This document shows, one piece after another, positions 55,614 to 64,000 of a DNA stretch of 64,000 bases. The number at the start of each line of letters is the position of its first letter. Position 1 is the first letter of the stretch. The notes beneath the pieces were generated by a model, which ran no database searches, was not told the origin of the DNA, and saw only the letters and a program-made list of their open reading frames with translations. The DNA comes from Alloalcanivorax gelatiniphagus (GTDB lineage Bacteria; Pseudomonadota; Gammaproteobacteria; Pseudomonadales; Alcanivoracaceae), in contig NZ_VCQT01000036.1 of assembly GCF_005938655.1 (NCBI RefSeq), forward strand, positions 62,001-126,000. Direction: 5' to 3'. The translations under genes and the position numbers were made by a program.

Positions 55614-56663
55614 GTGAAAAAAACCGGGCTGTTGTTCGCCGCCTGTGCCGTCCTGGCCGGTCCCGCTCCCGCTTGGGCCGAAACCTCCAATTACGCCGAG
55701 CACCCGGAGGCCAAGGAGGTCCTCAAGGCGGTGCGCGAAAGCGGTCTCGATGAGGACCGGGTACGCGCGCTGCTGGCCGACGCCAAGCGCAAGGACAGCA
55801 TTCTCGAAGCCATTGCCCGGCCGGCGGAACGGACCCTGACCTGGGCGAAGTACAGCCGCATCTTCCTGCAGGAGGACCGGGTGCGCCAGGGCGTGGCGTT
55901 CGCGGCGGAGCACGCCGAGGCCCTGGACCGGGCCGAGCGTGAGTACCAGATTCCCCGGGAGATCATCCTGGCGATTATCGGCGTGGAAACCCGCTACGGC
56001 CGCCACAAGGGCAACTACCGGGTGCTCGACGCCCTCACCACCCTGGGTTTCGACTACCCGCCCCGGGGCGCCTTCTTCCGCAAGCAGCTGGTGGCCCTGT
56101 TCAAGATGGAGCGCGACGCGCACATCGACGCCGGCACCATCACCGGCTCCTACGCCGGCGCCATGGGCTTCCCGCAGTTTATCCCCACCAGCTATGAAGC
56201 CTACGCGGTGGACTTCGACGGCGACGGCGTGATCGACCTGGTGAACAGCCCGGAGGACGCCATCGGCAGCGTGGCCAACTACTTCAAACAGCACCGCTGG
56301 CAGCCCGGTCTGCCGGTGGCCGCCCGCGCCCGGGTGGACGGCGACGGCTACGTGAAAATGGCCGAGGCCGGCTACAAGCCGTCCTTCACCCTGGACCAGG
56401 CCCGGAAAAACGGCGTAGTGGCACTCTCCTGCGGCGATGATACGCTGACTAGCCAATACTGCTTCGACCTGTCGGAGAACGGCCTGCCCGGCACCCAGCC
56501 GGTGGCGGTGCTCGACCTGACCGGCGAGGACGGCCACGAATTCTGGCTGGCCACCGACAATTTCTATGTGATCACCCGCTACAACCACAGCGAACTTTAT
56601 GCCATGGCCGTGTTGCAGCTTTCCCATCGTATCGCCGACGCCCTGAAGGACGCCCAACCGTGA
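55614..56663 (+). CDS. mltB: Lytic murein transglycosylase B
   Basis: 349 residues. Signal peptide (about 1-22). The catalytic Glu lies in IIGVETRYGRHKGNYRVL and substrate-binding blocks are GAMGFPQFIPTSYEAYAVD. It cleaves the glycan to 1,6-anhydro ends. No lipobox Cys at the cleavage site, so it is a soluble form rather than the lipoprotein. GTG start with AAGGAG upstream. Overlaps rlpA by one base. Confidence 0.94.
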   Translation: MKKTGLLFAACAVLAGPAPAWAETSNYAEHPEAKEVLKAVRESGLDEDRVRALLADAKRKDSILEAIARPAERTLTWAKYSRIFLQEDRVRQGVAFAAEHAEALDRAEREYQIPREIILAIIGVETRYGRHKGNYRVLDALTTLGFDYPPRGAFFRKQLVALFKMERDAHIDAGTITGSYAGAMGFPQFIPTSYEAYAVDFDGDGVIDLVNSPEDAIGSVANYFKQHRWQPGLPVAARARVDGDGYVKMAEAGYKPSFTLDQARKNGVVALSCGDDTLTSQYCFDLSENGLPGTQPVAVLDLTGEDGHEFWLATDNFYVITRYNHSELYAMAVLQLSHRIADALKDAQP

Positions 56664-57583
56664 TGCGACCGTTACTGATCCTGGCCGTCAGCCTGGCGCT
56701 GGGCGCCTGTGCCACCGCGCCGGGCCCGGGCACCGGCGCGCCGCCGGCGTCCGCCCAGCCGGACCGGTCGGCCTCCGGCGCCCCCGGCTCCGACCGCTAC
56801 AAGCACAGCGTGGACGCCGGCCCGGACCAGCGCCGCGATGTCAGCAGCCAGCCGGAGCCGGTGCCCAAGGTGGAACCGCGCAGCGCCTACGGCAACCCGG
56901 ACACCTACACGGTGTGGGGCAAGACCTACCAGGTGCTGCCCACCGCCGAGGGTTACCACGAGGAGGGCCTGGCGTCCTGGTACGGGCGCAAGTTCCATGG
57001 CTACCGCACCTCCAGCGGCGAAGCCTTCGACATGTACCGGTTCACCGCCGCCCACCGCACCCTGCCGCTGCCCACCTATGCCCGGGTCACCAACCTGGAC
57101 AACGGCAAGAGCCTGGTGGTGCGCGTCAATGACCGGGGCCCGTTCCACTCCGACCGCATCATCGATCTGTCCTGGGCCGCCGCCGTGCGCCTGGGCATCG
57201 AACAGAACGGCACCGGCCGGGTGCGGGTGGAGGCGCTGACCGCCAGCAAGGACCCCACCCCCAACAAAAGCGACGGCCGCGTGCCCACCGCGGTGCGCGC
57301 CGCCGTGGACAGCCCGCCGCCGGCGGACGACCGGACCACCGCGAACAGCGCCAACGGCGACCTCTATCTGCAGGCCGGCGCCTTCCAGGCCCTGGACGGC
57401 GCCCGCGCCCTGGAGAAACGGCTGCGCGAGCAACTGCGTCTGCCGGTCAGCGTGCGCCAGCCCGGCGCCGGCAAACTGTACCGGGTATGGCTGGGCCCGT
57501 TCGCCAGCAACGAGGACCGCGACCGCGCCCGTCACTCCGTGACCGCGGCCGGCTTCGGCAAGCCGATCCCCGTGAAACCCTGA
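56663..57583 (+). CDS. rlpA: Septal lytic transglycosylase RlpA
   Basis: 306 residues. Lipobox LGAC (Cys about 16), a DPBB domain (ASWYGRKFHGYRTSSGEAF, YARVTNLDNGKSLVVRVND, GPFHSDRIIDLS), then a C-terminal SPOR domain (YLQAGAFQALDGARALEKRL). It cuts stripped glycans in the septum. ATG overlaps the mltB TGA (TGATG). Confidence 0.94.
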   Translation: MRPLLILAVSLALGACATAPGPGTGAPPASAQPDRSASGAPGSDRYKHSVDAGPDQRRDVSSQPEPVPKVEPRSAYGNPDTYTVWGKTYQVLPTAEGYHEEGLASWYGRKFHGYRTSSGEAFDMYRFTAAHRTLPLPTYARVTNLDNGKSLVVRVNDRGPFHSDRIIDLSWAAAVRLGIEQNGTGRVRVEALTASKDPTPNKSDGRVPTAVRAAVDSPPPADDRTTANSANGDLYLQAGAFQALDGARALEKRLREQLRLPVSVRQPGAGKLYRVWLGPFASNEDRDRARHSVTAAGFGKPIPVKP

Positions 57584-57617
57584 TCCGTCCGGAAGCGAAA
57601 AACACTCAAAGGCCCCG

Positions 57618-58793
57618 ATGATGATGCAAACCCGTTCTTCCCGTTATTCCGCGTTCTGGCTGCTGCTGTGCACCATGCTGGCCGCCGCGCCGCTGCTGGC
57701 GCGGGCCGAAACCATGATTCCCCGGCCGCCCCAGGTGGAAGCGCGCAGCTATCTGCTGCTGGACGCCAAGAGTGGTCAGGTGCTGGTCGAGCACGACGCC
57801 AACAAGGAACTGCCGCCGGCCAGTCTTACCAAGATGATGACCGCCTACCTGGTGGAGAAGGAGATCCAGGCCGGCAATATCCACGAGCAGGACATGGTGC
57901 CGATCAGCGTCAAGGCCTGGCGCATGGGCGGCTCGCGGATGTTCGTCAAGGAAGGCACCCAGGTGCCGCTGATCGAACTGCTCAAGGGCGTGATCGTGCA
58001 ATCCGGTAACGACGCCAGCGTGGCCCTGGCGGAGTACGTGGCCGGCTCCGAGGACGCCTTCGCCGACCTGATGAACAACCAGGCCCGCCAACTGGGCATG
58101 GAGCACACCCATTTCGTCAACGCCACCGGCTGGCCGGCGGAGAACCACTACACCACCGCCCACGACCTGGCCTGGCTGGCCCGCGCCATCATCCGCGACT
58201 ACCCGGAACACTACGACATCTACGCGGAGAAGGAATTTACCTACAACGGCATCACCCAGCCCAACCGCAACCTGCTGCTGTGGCGGGACGAATCCGTGGA
58301 CGGCCTGAAAACCGGCCACACCGAGGAAGCCGGCTATTGCCTGGTGTCCTCCGCCAAGCAGGGCGGCATGCGTCTGATTTCGGTGGTCATGGGCACCGAT
58401 TCCGAGACCGCCCGGGCGCGGGAATCCCAGAAGCTGCTCAGCTACGGCTTCCGCTTCTATGAAACCTACGAGGGCTACGGCGCCGGCGACGTGCTGGACA
58501 CCCCGAAGGTGTGGCTGGGCCAGGCCGATCAGGTCCGTCTGGGCCTGGAAGAGCCGCTGGCGCTGACCATTCCCAAGGGCAGCCGCGACCAGCTCAAGGC
58601 GGAAATGTCGATCCAGCCGGAACTGCGCGCGCCGATCCAGAAAGGCCAGCAATACGGCACCCTGACCGTGCGGCTCGGCGACGAGCAGCTGGTGCAGCGC
58701 CCGCTGGTGGCCCTGGAGTCGGTGGACCAGGCCGGTTTCTTCGCCCGCATCTGGGACCATATCGTGCTGTTCTTCAAGGGTCTGTTCAGCTAG
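57618..58793 (+). CDS. dacA: D-alanyl-D-alanine carboxypeptidase (PBP5/6 type)
   Basis: 391 residues. Signal peptide, then SLTKMMTA (SxxK), SGNDAS (SxN) and KTGHTEEAGYCL (KTG), and a C-terminal domain with a membrane-binding amphipathic end (ARIWDHIVLFFKGLFS). It trims the terminal D-Ala from peptidoglycan. Follows rlpA by 34 bp and precedes the D-amino-acid transaminase by 10 bp. Confidence 0.95.
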   Translation: MMMQTRSSRYSAFWLLLCTMLAAAPLLARAETMIPRPPQVEARSYLLLDAKSGQVLVEHDANKELPPASLTKMMTAYLVEKEIQAGNIHEQDMVPISVKAWRMGGSRMFVKEGTQVPLIELLKGVIVQSGNDASVALAEYVAGSEDAFADLMNNQARQLGMEHTHFVNATGWPAENHYTTAHDLAWLARAIIRDYPEHYDIYAEKEFTYNGITQPNRNLLLWRDESVDGLKTGHTEEAGYCLVSSAKQGGMRLISVVMGTDSETARARESQKLLSYGFRFYETYEGYGAGDVLDTPKVWLGQADQVRLGLEEPLALTIPKGSRDQLKAEMSIQPELRAPIQKGQQYGTLTVRLGDEQLVQRPLVALESVDQAGFFARIWDHIVLFFKGLFS

Positions 58794-58803
58794 CAGGGGC
58801 GCC

Positions 58804-59676
58804 ATGGGCACGGTTTACCTGAACGGAGACTTCGTCGACGCCGACCAGGCACGGATCTCGCCGATGGATCGCGGGTTTCTGCTGGGCGACGGGGTCTATG
58901 AGGTGATCCCGGTGTTCAACGGCGTACCGTTCCGGCTCGACGAACACCTGCAACGGCTGGCCCGCTCGCTGCGCGAAGTGCGCCTGAACGACCCCCATGA
59001 CGGCGCCGGCTGGCGCCGTCTGTGCCAGGAACTGGTGGCCCGCAACGGCGGCGGCCACCTGTCCCTGTACCTGCAGATCACCCGGGGCGTGGGCGCCACC
59101 CGCGACCACGGCTTTCCCGAGCCGCCGGTGGCGCCCACCGTGTTCATGACCACCTCGCCGCTGCCGGTGCCGGTGCCGGCGGCGGACCAGCCGGCGCGCA
59201 CCGCCGGCGTGGCCGCCATTACCCTGGACGATATCCGCTGGGGCCGCTGCGACATCAAGTCGGTGTCGTTGCTGGCCAATCTGCTGCTGCGCCAGCAGGC
59301 GCTGGACGCCGGCGCCGCCGAGGCGATCCTGATCCGCCAGGGCCAGGTCACCGAGGGCGCCGCCAGCAATGTGTTCCTGGTCCGCGACGGCGCCATCCAT
59401 ACGCCGCCGCTCAGCCACCATCTGCTGGGCGGCATCACCCGTGACCTGGTGATCGAACTGTGCCAGGAGCACGGTCTGCCGGTGCGGGAGCGTCCCCTGC
59501 AAGCCGCCGAACTGGCCGACGCCGATGAAATCTGGCTGTCCAGCTCCACCCGCGATGTGCTGCCGGTGACCCGGCTGGACGGGCAGCCGGTGGGCGACGG
59601 CAGCCCCGGCGACACTTGGAAAACCCTGGCGAATCACTATATAGGGTTCAAACGTCATTTGTGCGGCCTGAACTAG
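58804..59676 (+). CDS. dat: D-alanine transaminase
   Basis: 290 residues, class IV PLP enzyme. The PLP lysine lies in CDIKSVSLLANLLL and EGAASNVFLVRDG and GGITRDLVIELC are the other conserved blocks. It interconverts D-alanine and D-glutamate, both cell-wall precursors. Its place between dacA and ybeD is common in pseudomonads. Confidence 0.93.
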   Translation: MGTVYLNGDFVDADQARISPMDRGFLLGDGVYEVIPVFNGVPFRLDEHLQRLARSLREVRLNDPHDGAGWRRLCQELVARNGGGHLSLYLQITRGVGATRDHGFPEPPVAPTVFMTTSPLPVPVPAADQPARTAGVAAITLDDIRWGRCDIKSVSLLANLLLRQQALDAGAAEAILIRQGQVTEGAASNVFLVRDGAIHTPPLSHHLLGGITRDLVIELCQEHGLPVRERPLQAAELADADEIWLSSSTRDVLPVTRLDGQPVGDGSPGDTWKTLANHYIGFKRHLCGLN

Positions 59677-59701
59677 CCGCCGCCACCCCGAGGACACCGC
59701 C

Positions 59702-59971
59702 ATGGCCATCCGCGAAGAACTGTGGGATTTCCCGCACGTCATGCAATTGAAAGTGATGGGCGCCGCCGACGCGCCGCTGGAAGAAGTGGTGGTGACGGTG
59801 CTGGAAACCCATCTCGGCGACTTCGACCGCTCACTGAACCTGAGCAGCAAGCCCAGCACCAAGGGCACCTTCGTGTCGATCACCGCCAATATCACCGTGC
59901 ACAACAAGGAGCAGGTGGAAAGCATCTACCGCGACCTGGACGCCAGCCCCCACGTCAAGATCACCCTGTGA
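59702..59971 (+). CDS. ybeD: YbeD/DUF493 family protein
   Basis: 89 residues. Family blocks: WDFPHVMQLKVMGAAD and KGTFVSITANITVHNKEQVESIYRDL (quoted in part). An ACT-like small protein of uncertain role, often between dacA and lipB. Overlaps lipB by one base (TGATG). Confidence 0.93.
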   Translation: MAIREELWDFPHVMQLKVMGAADAPLEEVVVTVLETHLGDFDRSLNLSSKPSTKGTFVSITANITVHNKEQVESIYRDLDASPHVKITL

Positions 59972-60627
59972 TGGACGTTCTGGTCCGCCGCCTGCCAAGC
60001 GTCGATTACCCGCCCTGCTGGGAGGCCATGCGCGCCTTCACCGGGCAGCGCGACGCCAGCACCGTGGACGAATTCTGGGTGCTGGAGCACCCGCCGGTGT
60101 ACACCCTGGGCCAGGCCGGCAAACCCGAGCATGTGCTGGCCCCCGGTGACATTCCGGTGGTGCGCAGCGACCGGGGCGGCCAGGTCACCTACCACGGCCC
60201 GGGCCAGACCGTGGTCTATCTGATGGTGGACGTGCAGCGCCTGGGCATCGGCGCCCGCGCCGTGGTCACCGCCCTGGAGGACAGCGTGGTGGACTACCTG
60301 CGCCAGCGGGGCCTGGACGCGGTCAGCCGGCCGGACGCCCCCGGCGTATACGTGAACGGCGCCAAGATCGCCTCGCTGGGGCTGCGTATCCGCCGCAGCG
60401 GCAGCTACCACGGGCTGGCCCTGAACCGGCTGGACGACCCGGCGCCCTGGCGGCGCATCAACCCCTGCGGCTATGCCGGCCAGCCGATGACCAGCCTGGC
60501 CGCCGAGGGCCTGGACCCGGACCGGGCCACCGTGGAGCAGGATCTGGTAACGATTCTGGCGGGCCGGCTGGGCCTTACCCCCCGGACAGCGCCTCCGCCG
60601 GACTGGTACAATTCTCTGCCAGGCTGA
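59971..60627 (+). CDS. lipB: Octanoyltransferase
   Basis: 218 residues. RGGQVTYHGPGQTVVYLMVD and GVYVNGAKIASLGLRIRR hold the catalytic motif, with Cys in NPCGYAG. It transfers octanoate from ACP to lipoyl domains; lipA adds the sulfurs. The ATG overlaps the ybeD stop by one base. Confidence 0.95.
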   Translation: MDVLVRRLPSVDYPPCWEAMRAFTGQRDASTVDEFWVLEHPPVYTLGQAGKPEHVLAPGDIPVVRSDRGGQVTYHGPGQTVVYLMVDVQRLGIGARAVVTALEDSVVDYLRQRGLDAVSRPDAPGVYVNGAKIASLGLRIRRSGSYHGLALNRLDDPAPWRRINPCGYAGQPMTSLAAEGLDPDRATVEQDLVTILAGRLGLTPRTAPPPDWYNSLPG

Positions 60628-60657
60628 CGGAAATCCTCCATGATTCCCGCCAGCCCT

Positions 60658-60695
60658 GCCGGCCAAGGGCCGGCGAACGGCACATCCCTGTGCCG
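60658..60695 (+). other. Two hairpins in the lipA leader
   Basis: Two perfect 7-bp stems lie back to back between lipB and lipA: GCCGGCC-AAG-GGCCGGC (60658-60674) and CGGCACA-TCCC-TGTGCCG (60678-60695). There is no U-tract after them. They may shape the lipA leader or stabilise lipB mRNA. Confidence 0.55.
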
Positions 60696-60763
60696 CCGGG
60701 GCCTGCGCCCCGAATGACGAAACAGGCGCCCAAAAGGCACCCAACCGCGAGAGAGACATCTCC

Positions 60764-61768
60764 ATGAGCGAAGCCCAGGCCAAACGCCCGGCGAAAGCGA
60801 AGGTTCAAGTCGGCGACAAGCTGCGCGGCGCCGATAAGGTCCGCACTATCCCGCTGATCAATGAAAGCGCCCCGGTGCGCGAGCGCAAACCCGACTGGAT
60901 TCGCGTGCGGGTCCCCGCCAACGGCGAGATCCAGCGCATCAAATCAATGCTGCGCCGGCAGAAGCTGCACACCGTGTGCGAGGAAGCGGCCTGCCCCAAC
61001 CTGCCGGAATGCTTCGGCGGCGGCACCGCCACCTTCATGATCATGGGCGACATCTGCACCCGCCGCTGCTCGTTCTGCGACGTGGGCTTTGGCCGCCCCA
61101 ACGGCCTGGACCCGAACGAACCGCTGCATCTGGCGGAATCGGTGGCCGACCTGGGCCTCAAATACGTGGTGATCACCTCCGTGGACCGGGACGACCTGCC
61201 CGACGGCGGCGCCCGCCACTTCGCCGACTGCATCGAGGCGGTCCACGAAAAAAGCCCGGGCACCAAGATCGAGATTCTGACCCCGGACTTCCGGCCCTGC
61301 CTGGAAGACGCCCTGGATATTCTCCAGGCCACCCCGCCGGACGTGTTCAACCACAACATCGAGACCGTGCCGCACCTGTACAAGAAAGCCCGCCCCGGCG
61401 CCCGCTACGAGCACTCCCTGAAGCTGCTCCAGCAGTTTGGCCAGCGGGTGCCGCAGGTGCCCACCAAATCCGGCATCATGGTCGGCCTGGGTGAAACCAA
61501 CGATCAGGTGCTGGAAACCCTGCGCGACCTGCGCGACCACGACGTGGACATGATCACCATCGGCCAGTACCTGCAGCCCAGCAAATTCCACGCGCCGGTG
61601 GAGCGCTACGTGCACCCGGACGAATTCAGAATGTTCGCCGACGAAGGCCGCAAGATGGGCTTCACCTCGGTGGCCTCCGGCCCCATGGTGCGCAGCTCCT
61701 ACCACGCGGACCTGCAGCACAAGGGCATCGACGTGGGCGACCCGGATAACCTGGGCCACCAGGCCTGA
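60764..61768 (+). CDS. lipA: Lipoyl synthase
   Basis: 334 residues. Radical [16 protein letters not shown] (CxxxCxxC) and the auxiliary cluster [12 protein letters not shown]. It inserts two sulfurs into octanoyl groups. Final gene of the cluster; the stop overlaps the first base of a REP array. A 136-bp leader with two hairpins precedes it, so it may also be controlled separately from lipB. Confidence 0.96.
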   Translation: MSEAQAKRPAKAKVQVGDKLRGADKVRTIPLINESAPVRERKPDWIRVRVPANGEIQRIKSMLRRQKLHTVCEEAACPNLPECFGGGTATFMIMGDICTRRCSFCDVGFGRPNGLDPNEPLHLAESVADLGLKYVVITSVDRDDLPDGGARHFADCIEAVHEKSPGTKIEILTPDFRPCLEDALDILQATPPDVFNHNIETVPHLYKKARPGARYEHSLKLLQQFGQRVPQVPTKSGIMVGLGETNDQVLETLRDLRDHDVDMITIGQYLQPSKFHAPVERYVHPDEFRMFADEGRKMGFTSVASGPMVRSSYHADLQHKGIDVGDPDNLGHQA

Positions 61769-61938
61769 TCGCGGCTAAAGCCGCTCCTACGGGAGGGGCA
61801 TGCGGCGGTGGGGATCGCGGCTAAAGCCGCTCCTACAATGGCGTATCGGCCCCTGTAGGAGCGGCTTCAGCCGCGATCCCCGCCAGCGTATCGGCACCCG
61901 GCAGGAGCGGCCGGGCGGCGTACCGCTTCAGCCCCGAT
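61768..61938. repeat. REP array, four copies
   Basis: Two inverse copies (61768-61790, 61814-61837), one direct copy (61854-61877) and one long, diverged copy with GGGCGGCGTACCG insert (61901-61938), ending at the stop of the DUF6164 gene. It fills the convergent gap after lipA. Confidence 0.9.
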
Positions 61939-62300
61939 CAACCAAAGGTCAAAAACGGCACCACCGCCAGCAGCAACACCGCCACCGTGGCCACCAGAAA
62001 CGCCAGGGTACGCAGCGGATGGCGGCGCAGATTGCGCGTCACCGTGGTCACTTCCCCCTCCCGATGGGCCTGCTCGAAGGCCGCCCGTTCCTGCTGATAC
62101 CGGCGTTGCTGATACTCCGCCAGCAGCGGCCGCGCCCGCTCCCGGTCCTCATCGTGGCGCAGCCACAACCCCCCGGCGGAGACGCCCCAGACACTGGGCG
62201 GCGTCAGGAAGTACTCGATGCCGTGCTCATCCAGCAAGGCACACACCTGGTCCCGTTCCTGGTCCGGCACCCGACGCAGATTGATCAGCAAGATGGACAT
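61938..62300 (-). CDS. DUF6164 family membrane protein
   Basis: 120 residues. N-terminal soluble part MSILLINLRRVPDQERDQV with GIEYFLTPPSVWGVSAGGLW, then one C-terminal helix (about 98-116). Function unknown. Likely a DUF6164 member by its N-terminal pattern. Transcribed toward lipA, separated by the REP array. Confidence 0.8.
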   Translation of the reverse strand: MSILLINLRRVPDQERDQVCALLDEHGIEYFLTPPSVWGVSAGGLWLRHDEDRERARPLLAEYQQRRYQQERAAFEQAHREGEVTTVTRNLRRHPLRTLAFLVATVAVLLLAVVPFLTFG

Positions 62301-62415
62301 GAAAACTCGGCCCTGGCGGCATGGCGGGCCACTATATCACGACGCAGAATTTACAATTCCAGTACCCGCGGCCTCCTGACCGGCTGCCGCTTTTCCTCTA
62401 CGCTATTAGCACGCC
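62301..62415. other. Intergenic DNA before the nested repeat
   Basis: 115 bp between the DUF6164 start and the inverted-repeat element. It should hold the DUF6164 promoter; no clear motif seen. Confidence 0.6.
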
Positions 62416-62683
62416 AGGGCCTGTTCACCCTACTTCCATTACGCCTGTTGTGGCTAAAAACCCACCCATCAAGGCACGAGGAGAGAAGTTTGGTGGCGCC
62501 AAATGAACGACGAGTAACGCGGAGGGGTGGGTTTTTAGCCACAACCCGAAGGGCTGGCGCCCTTTTGGCCTCCAGCGTCGTTGTCGGTCGCTTATTTGGA
62601 ATGACCAAACCGCGCTCCCTCCGCCTAGCTGGAGACCAAAATGACATCCAGCAGGCGTAATGGAAGTAGGGTGAACAGGCCCT
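62416..62683. repeat. Nested inverted-repeat element (MITE-like), 268 bp
   Basis: Outer perfect 32-bp inverted repeats at 62416-62447 and 62652-62683 (left arm starts AGGGCCTGTTCACCC). Inside, a 20-bp perfect hairpin arm (62448-62467 with 62525-62544, starting TTGTGGCTAAAAACC) and a 14-bp arm with one mismatch (62563-62576 with 62628-62641). The whole can fold as a three-way cloverleaf. No transposase or clear target duplication. It ends 17 bp before the dacB ATG. Confidence 0.85.
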
Positions 62684-62700
62684 AACCTAAACAGAAGAGC

Positions 62701-64000
62701 ATGCAGTATATGGGGCTTGTCGCGCGATTTCCGGTGCCGTTGATGTTGTTGCTGGTGATGATGGTCACCGTGCCGGTGGCCGGGCCGGCGGAAGAACGGC
62801 CGGCCACCGCGTCCAGCCCGGACTGGCCGCTGGCGATCCAATCCCGGCTCAAGGAACTGGAACTGCCGGACGACGCCCTGGCGCTGGCGGCGGTGCCCCT
62901 GGACGGCCCCGGCCAGTCCCGCTTCGTCAATGCGGACCGGGTGATGAACCCGGGCTCCACCATGAAGCTGCTGACCACCTACGCGGCCCTGGAACTGCTC
63001 GGCCCCACCTTCAAATGGCACACCCGGGTGTACACCAACGGCGAGCTGAACGGTGATGTGCTGGACGGCGATCTGATCTTCGTCGGCGCCGGCGACCCCA
63101 AACTCACCGAGGAACGGCTGTGGAAACTGCTGCGCGACCTGCGCGCCTACGGCATCCGTCAGGTGAACGGCGACCTGGTGCTCGACGACAGCTATTTCAA
63201 ACTGCCCAAGGGCGGGCTGCCGCACTTCGATGACGACGGCGACAACCCCAACGCCCCCTTTCTGGTGCAGCCCCACGCCCTGCTCACCAACCTGAACCTG
63301 TTTCATATCCAGATGATGGGCCGCGCCGACCGGGTGCAGGCCTGGGTGGAGCCGGTCACCGACGGCCTCACCCTGGACAACCAGCTGACCCTGTCCAAAA
63401 GCCGCTACTGCCCCTCCGGGCGCAGCCTCAAGATCACCCATGGCGTGGATGAGCGGGGCGACCGGGTGGTTACCCTCAAGGGCGCCATCCCGGAGGGCTG
63501 CCGGGCCGACCGTTACCTGTCGCTGCTGGACCAGGGCGACTACACCGCCGCCCTGCTGCGCGGCCTGTGGCGGCAACTGGGCGGCGAAATCCATGGCGCC
63601 ACCCGCTTCGACCGGCTGCCCCGGGGCGTGGACCTGCTGGCCACCACCTCATCCCCGGATCTGGTCACCATGGTCCGCGACATCAACAAGTGGAGCAGCA
63701 ACGTGATGGCCCGGCAGCTGTTCCTGACCATCGGCGCCGAGCACCGGCTGGCCGGTGACAGCGACGACCTGGCCGCCGCCCAGCGGGCGGTGCGCGAATG
63801 GATGGCGCTGAAAGGCATGAACCCGGATCAGGTGGTGCTGGACAACGGCGCCGGCCTGTCCCGGCAGGCGCGCATCAGCCCCATGGAACAGATCAAAATG
63901 CTGCAGCAGGCCTGGCGCAGCCCGTTCGCCGCCGAACTGATTGCCTCCCTGCCGCTGGTGGCCATGGACGGCACCATGCACAACCGGCTGCGCGACACCG
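62701..64000 (+). CDS. dacB: D-Ala-D-Ala carboxypeptidase/endopeptidase DacB (PBP4), partial
   Basis: 433 codons, then cut by the window end. A hydrophobic leader (about 9-28), then NPGSTMKLLTTYAALELLG (SxxK at Ser86-Lys89), a large insert domain, and the SxN motif WSSNVMARQLF (Ser332-Asn334). The KTG motif lies beyond the window. PBP4 cuts cross-links and trims peptides. ATG at 62701 follows AGAAGAGC. The nested repeat element is only 17 bp upstream, so it probably lies in the promoter or leader. Confidence 0.92.
   Translation, partial: MQYMGLVARFPVPLMLLLVMMVTVPVAGPAEERPATASSPDWPLAIQSRLKELELPDDALALAAVPLDGPGQSRFVNADRVMNPGSTMKLLTTYAALELLGPTFKWHTRVYTNGELNGDVLDGDLIFVGAGDPKLTEERLWKLLRDLRAYGIRQVNGDLVLDDSYFKLPKGGLPHFDDDGDNPNAPFLVQPHALLTNLNLFHIQMMGRADRVQAWVEPVTDGLTLDNQLTLSKSRYCPSGRSLKITHGVDERGDRVVTLKGAIPEGCRADRYLSLLDQGDYTAALLRGLWRQLGGEIHGATRFDRLPRGVDLLATTSSPDLVTMVRDINKWSSNVMARQLFLTIGAEHRLAGDSDDLAAAQRAVREWMALKGMNPDQVVLDNGAGLSRQARISPMEQIKMLQQAWRSPFAAELIASLPLVAMDGTMHNRLRDT

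Noticed and set aside
62416-62683. Insertion sequence with transposase
   Set aside because: The element has no open frame of useful length and I could not find flanking target duplications; it is kept only as a MITE-like repeat.

Overview
The window is a 64 kb piece of a high-GC gammaproteobacterial chromosome. The conserved blocks (cytochrome oxidase assembly; miaB and ybeZ-ybeY-corC-lnt; leuS-lptE-holA; proA-nadD-rsfS-rlmH-mrdA-rodA-mltB-rlpA-dacA-dat-ybeD-lipB-lipA), the Pseudomonas-like REP hairpins and the protein sequences suggest the Pseudomonadales/Oceanospirillales area, possibly an Alcanivorax relative. That placement is inferred from gene content, not from a database search. There are no rRNA or tRNA genes, no CRISPR array, no transposase and no phage genes.

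Layout. 1-3042: end of a cytochrome c oxidase assembly cluster (SURF1, a CxxxC membrane protein, heme A synthase, heme O synthase). 3132-9351: LemA and an M48 peptidase, an unknown gene behind a CRP-like dyad, an acyltransferase, a membrane/cold-shock fusion and a sodium symporter. 9352-19164: a sialidase-like propeller pair, a START protein, PlsC, an SDR enzyme, a methyltransferase, RhlB, GlpE, an unknown protein and a PIN-PhoH protein. 19414-25005: an ICMT-like protein, two divergent hydrolases sharing a Pho-box-rich intergenic region, a lipoprotein, a TorF-like porin with a sigma-54-type promoter, two PCu(A)C proteins (one without copper ligands) and a Sco protein. 25164-39771: miaB, a sulfate ABC transporter split in two by an ECF sigma / anti-sigma / lipoprotein cassette, a quinone-oxidoreductase-like gene, then ybeZ-ybeY-corC-lnt. 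39885-43652: a sulfide-detoxification-like set (MBL hydrolase, DUF442, SulP) and a YdcF protein. 43730-64000: leuS, lptE, holA, a Fic remnant, a methyltransferase, then the cell-wall, NAD, proline and lipoate cluster, ending in a dacB cut by the window edge.

The genes fall into a few working groups: oxidase maturation with copper delivery; peptidoglycan elongation and trimming (PBP2, RodA, MltB, RlpA, DacA, DacB, D-amino acid transaminase); lipoylation; envelope lipoprotein and LPS export (Lnt, LptE); and sulfur uptake and detoxification inserted into otherwise conserved gene order.

Non-coding DNA is rich in repeats. REP hairpins occur in seven clusters. Seven-base-period arrays in inverted orientation occupy three tail-to-tail gene junctions. 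There is a 268-bp nested inverted-repeat element upstream of dacB and a 21-bp perfect inverted repeat upstream of proA. The best leads are the Pho-box-controlled hydrolase pair, the split sulfate operon whose halves share a spaced promoter element, the heptad arrays at convergent junctions, the ligand-less PCu(A)C paralogue, and a leucyl-tRNA synthetase that lacks the insert usually found just before KMSKS.
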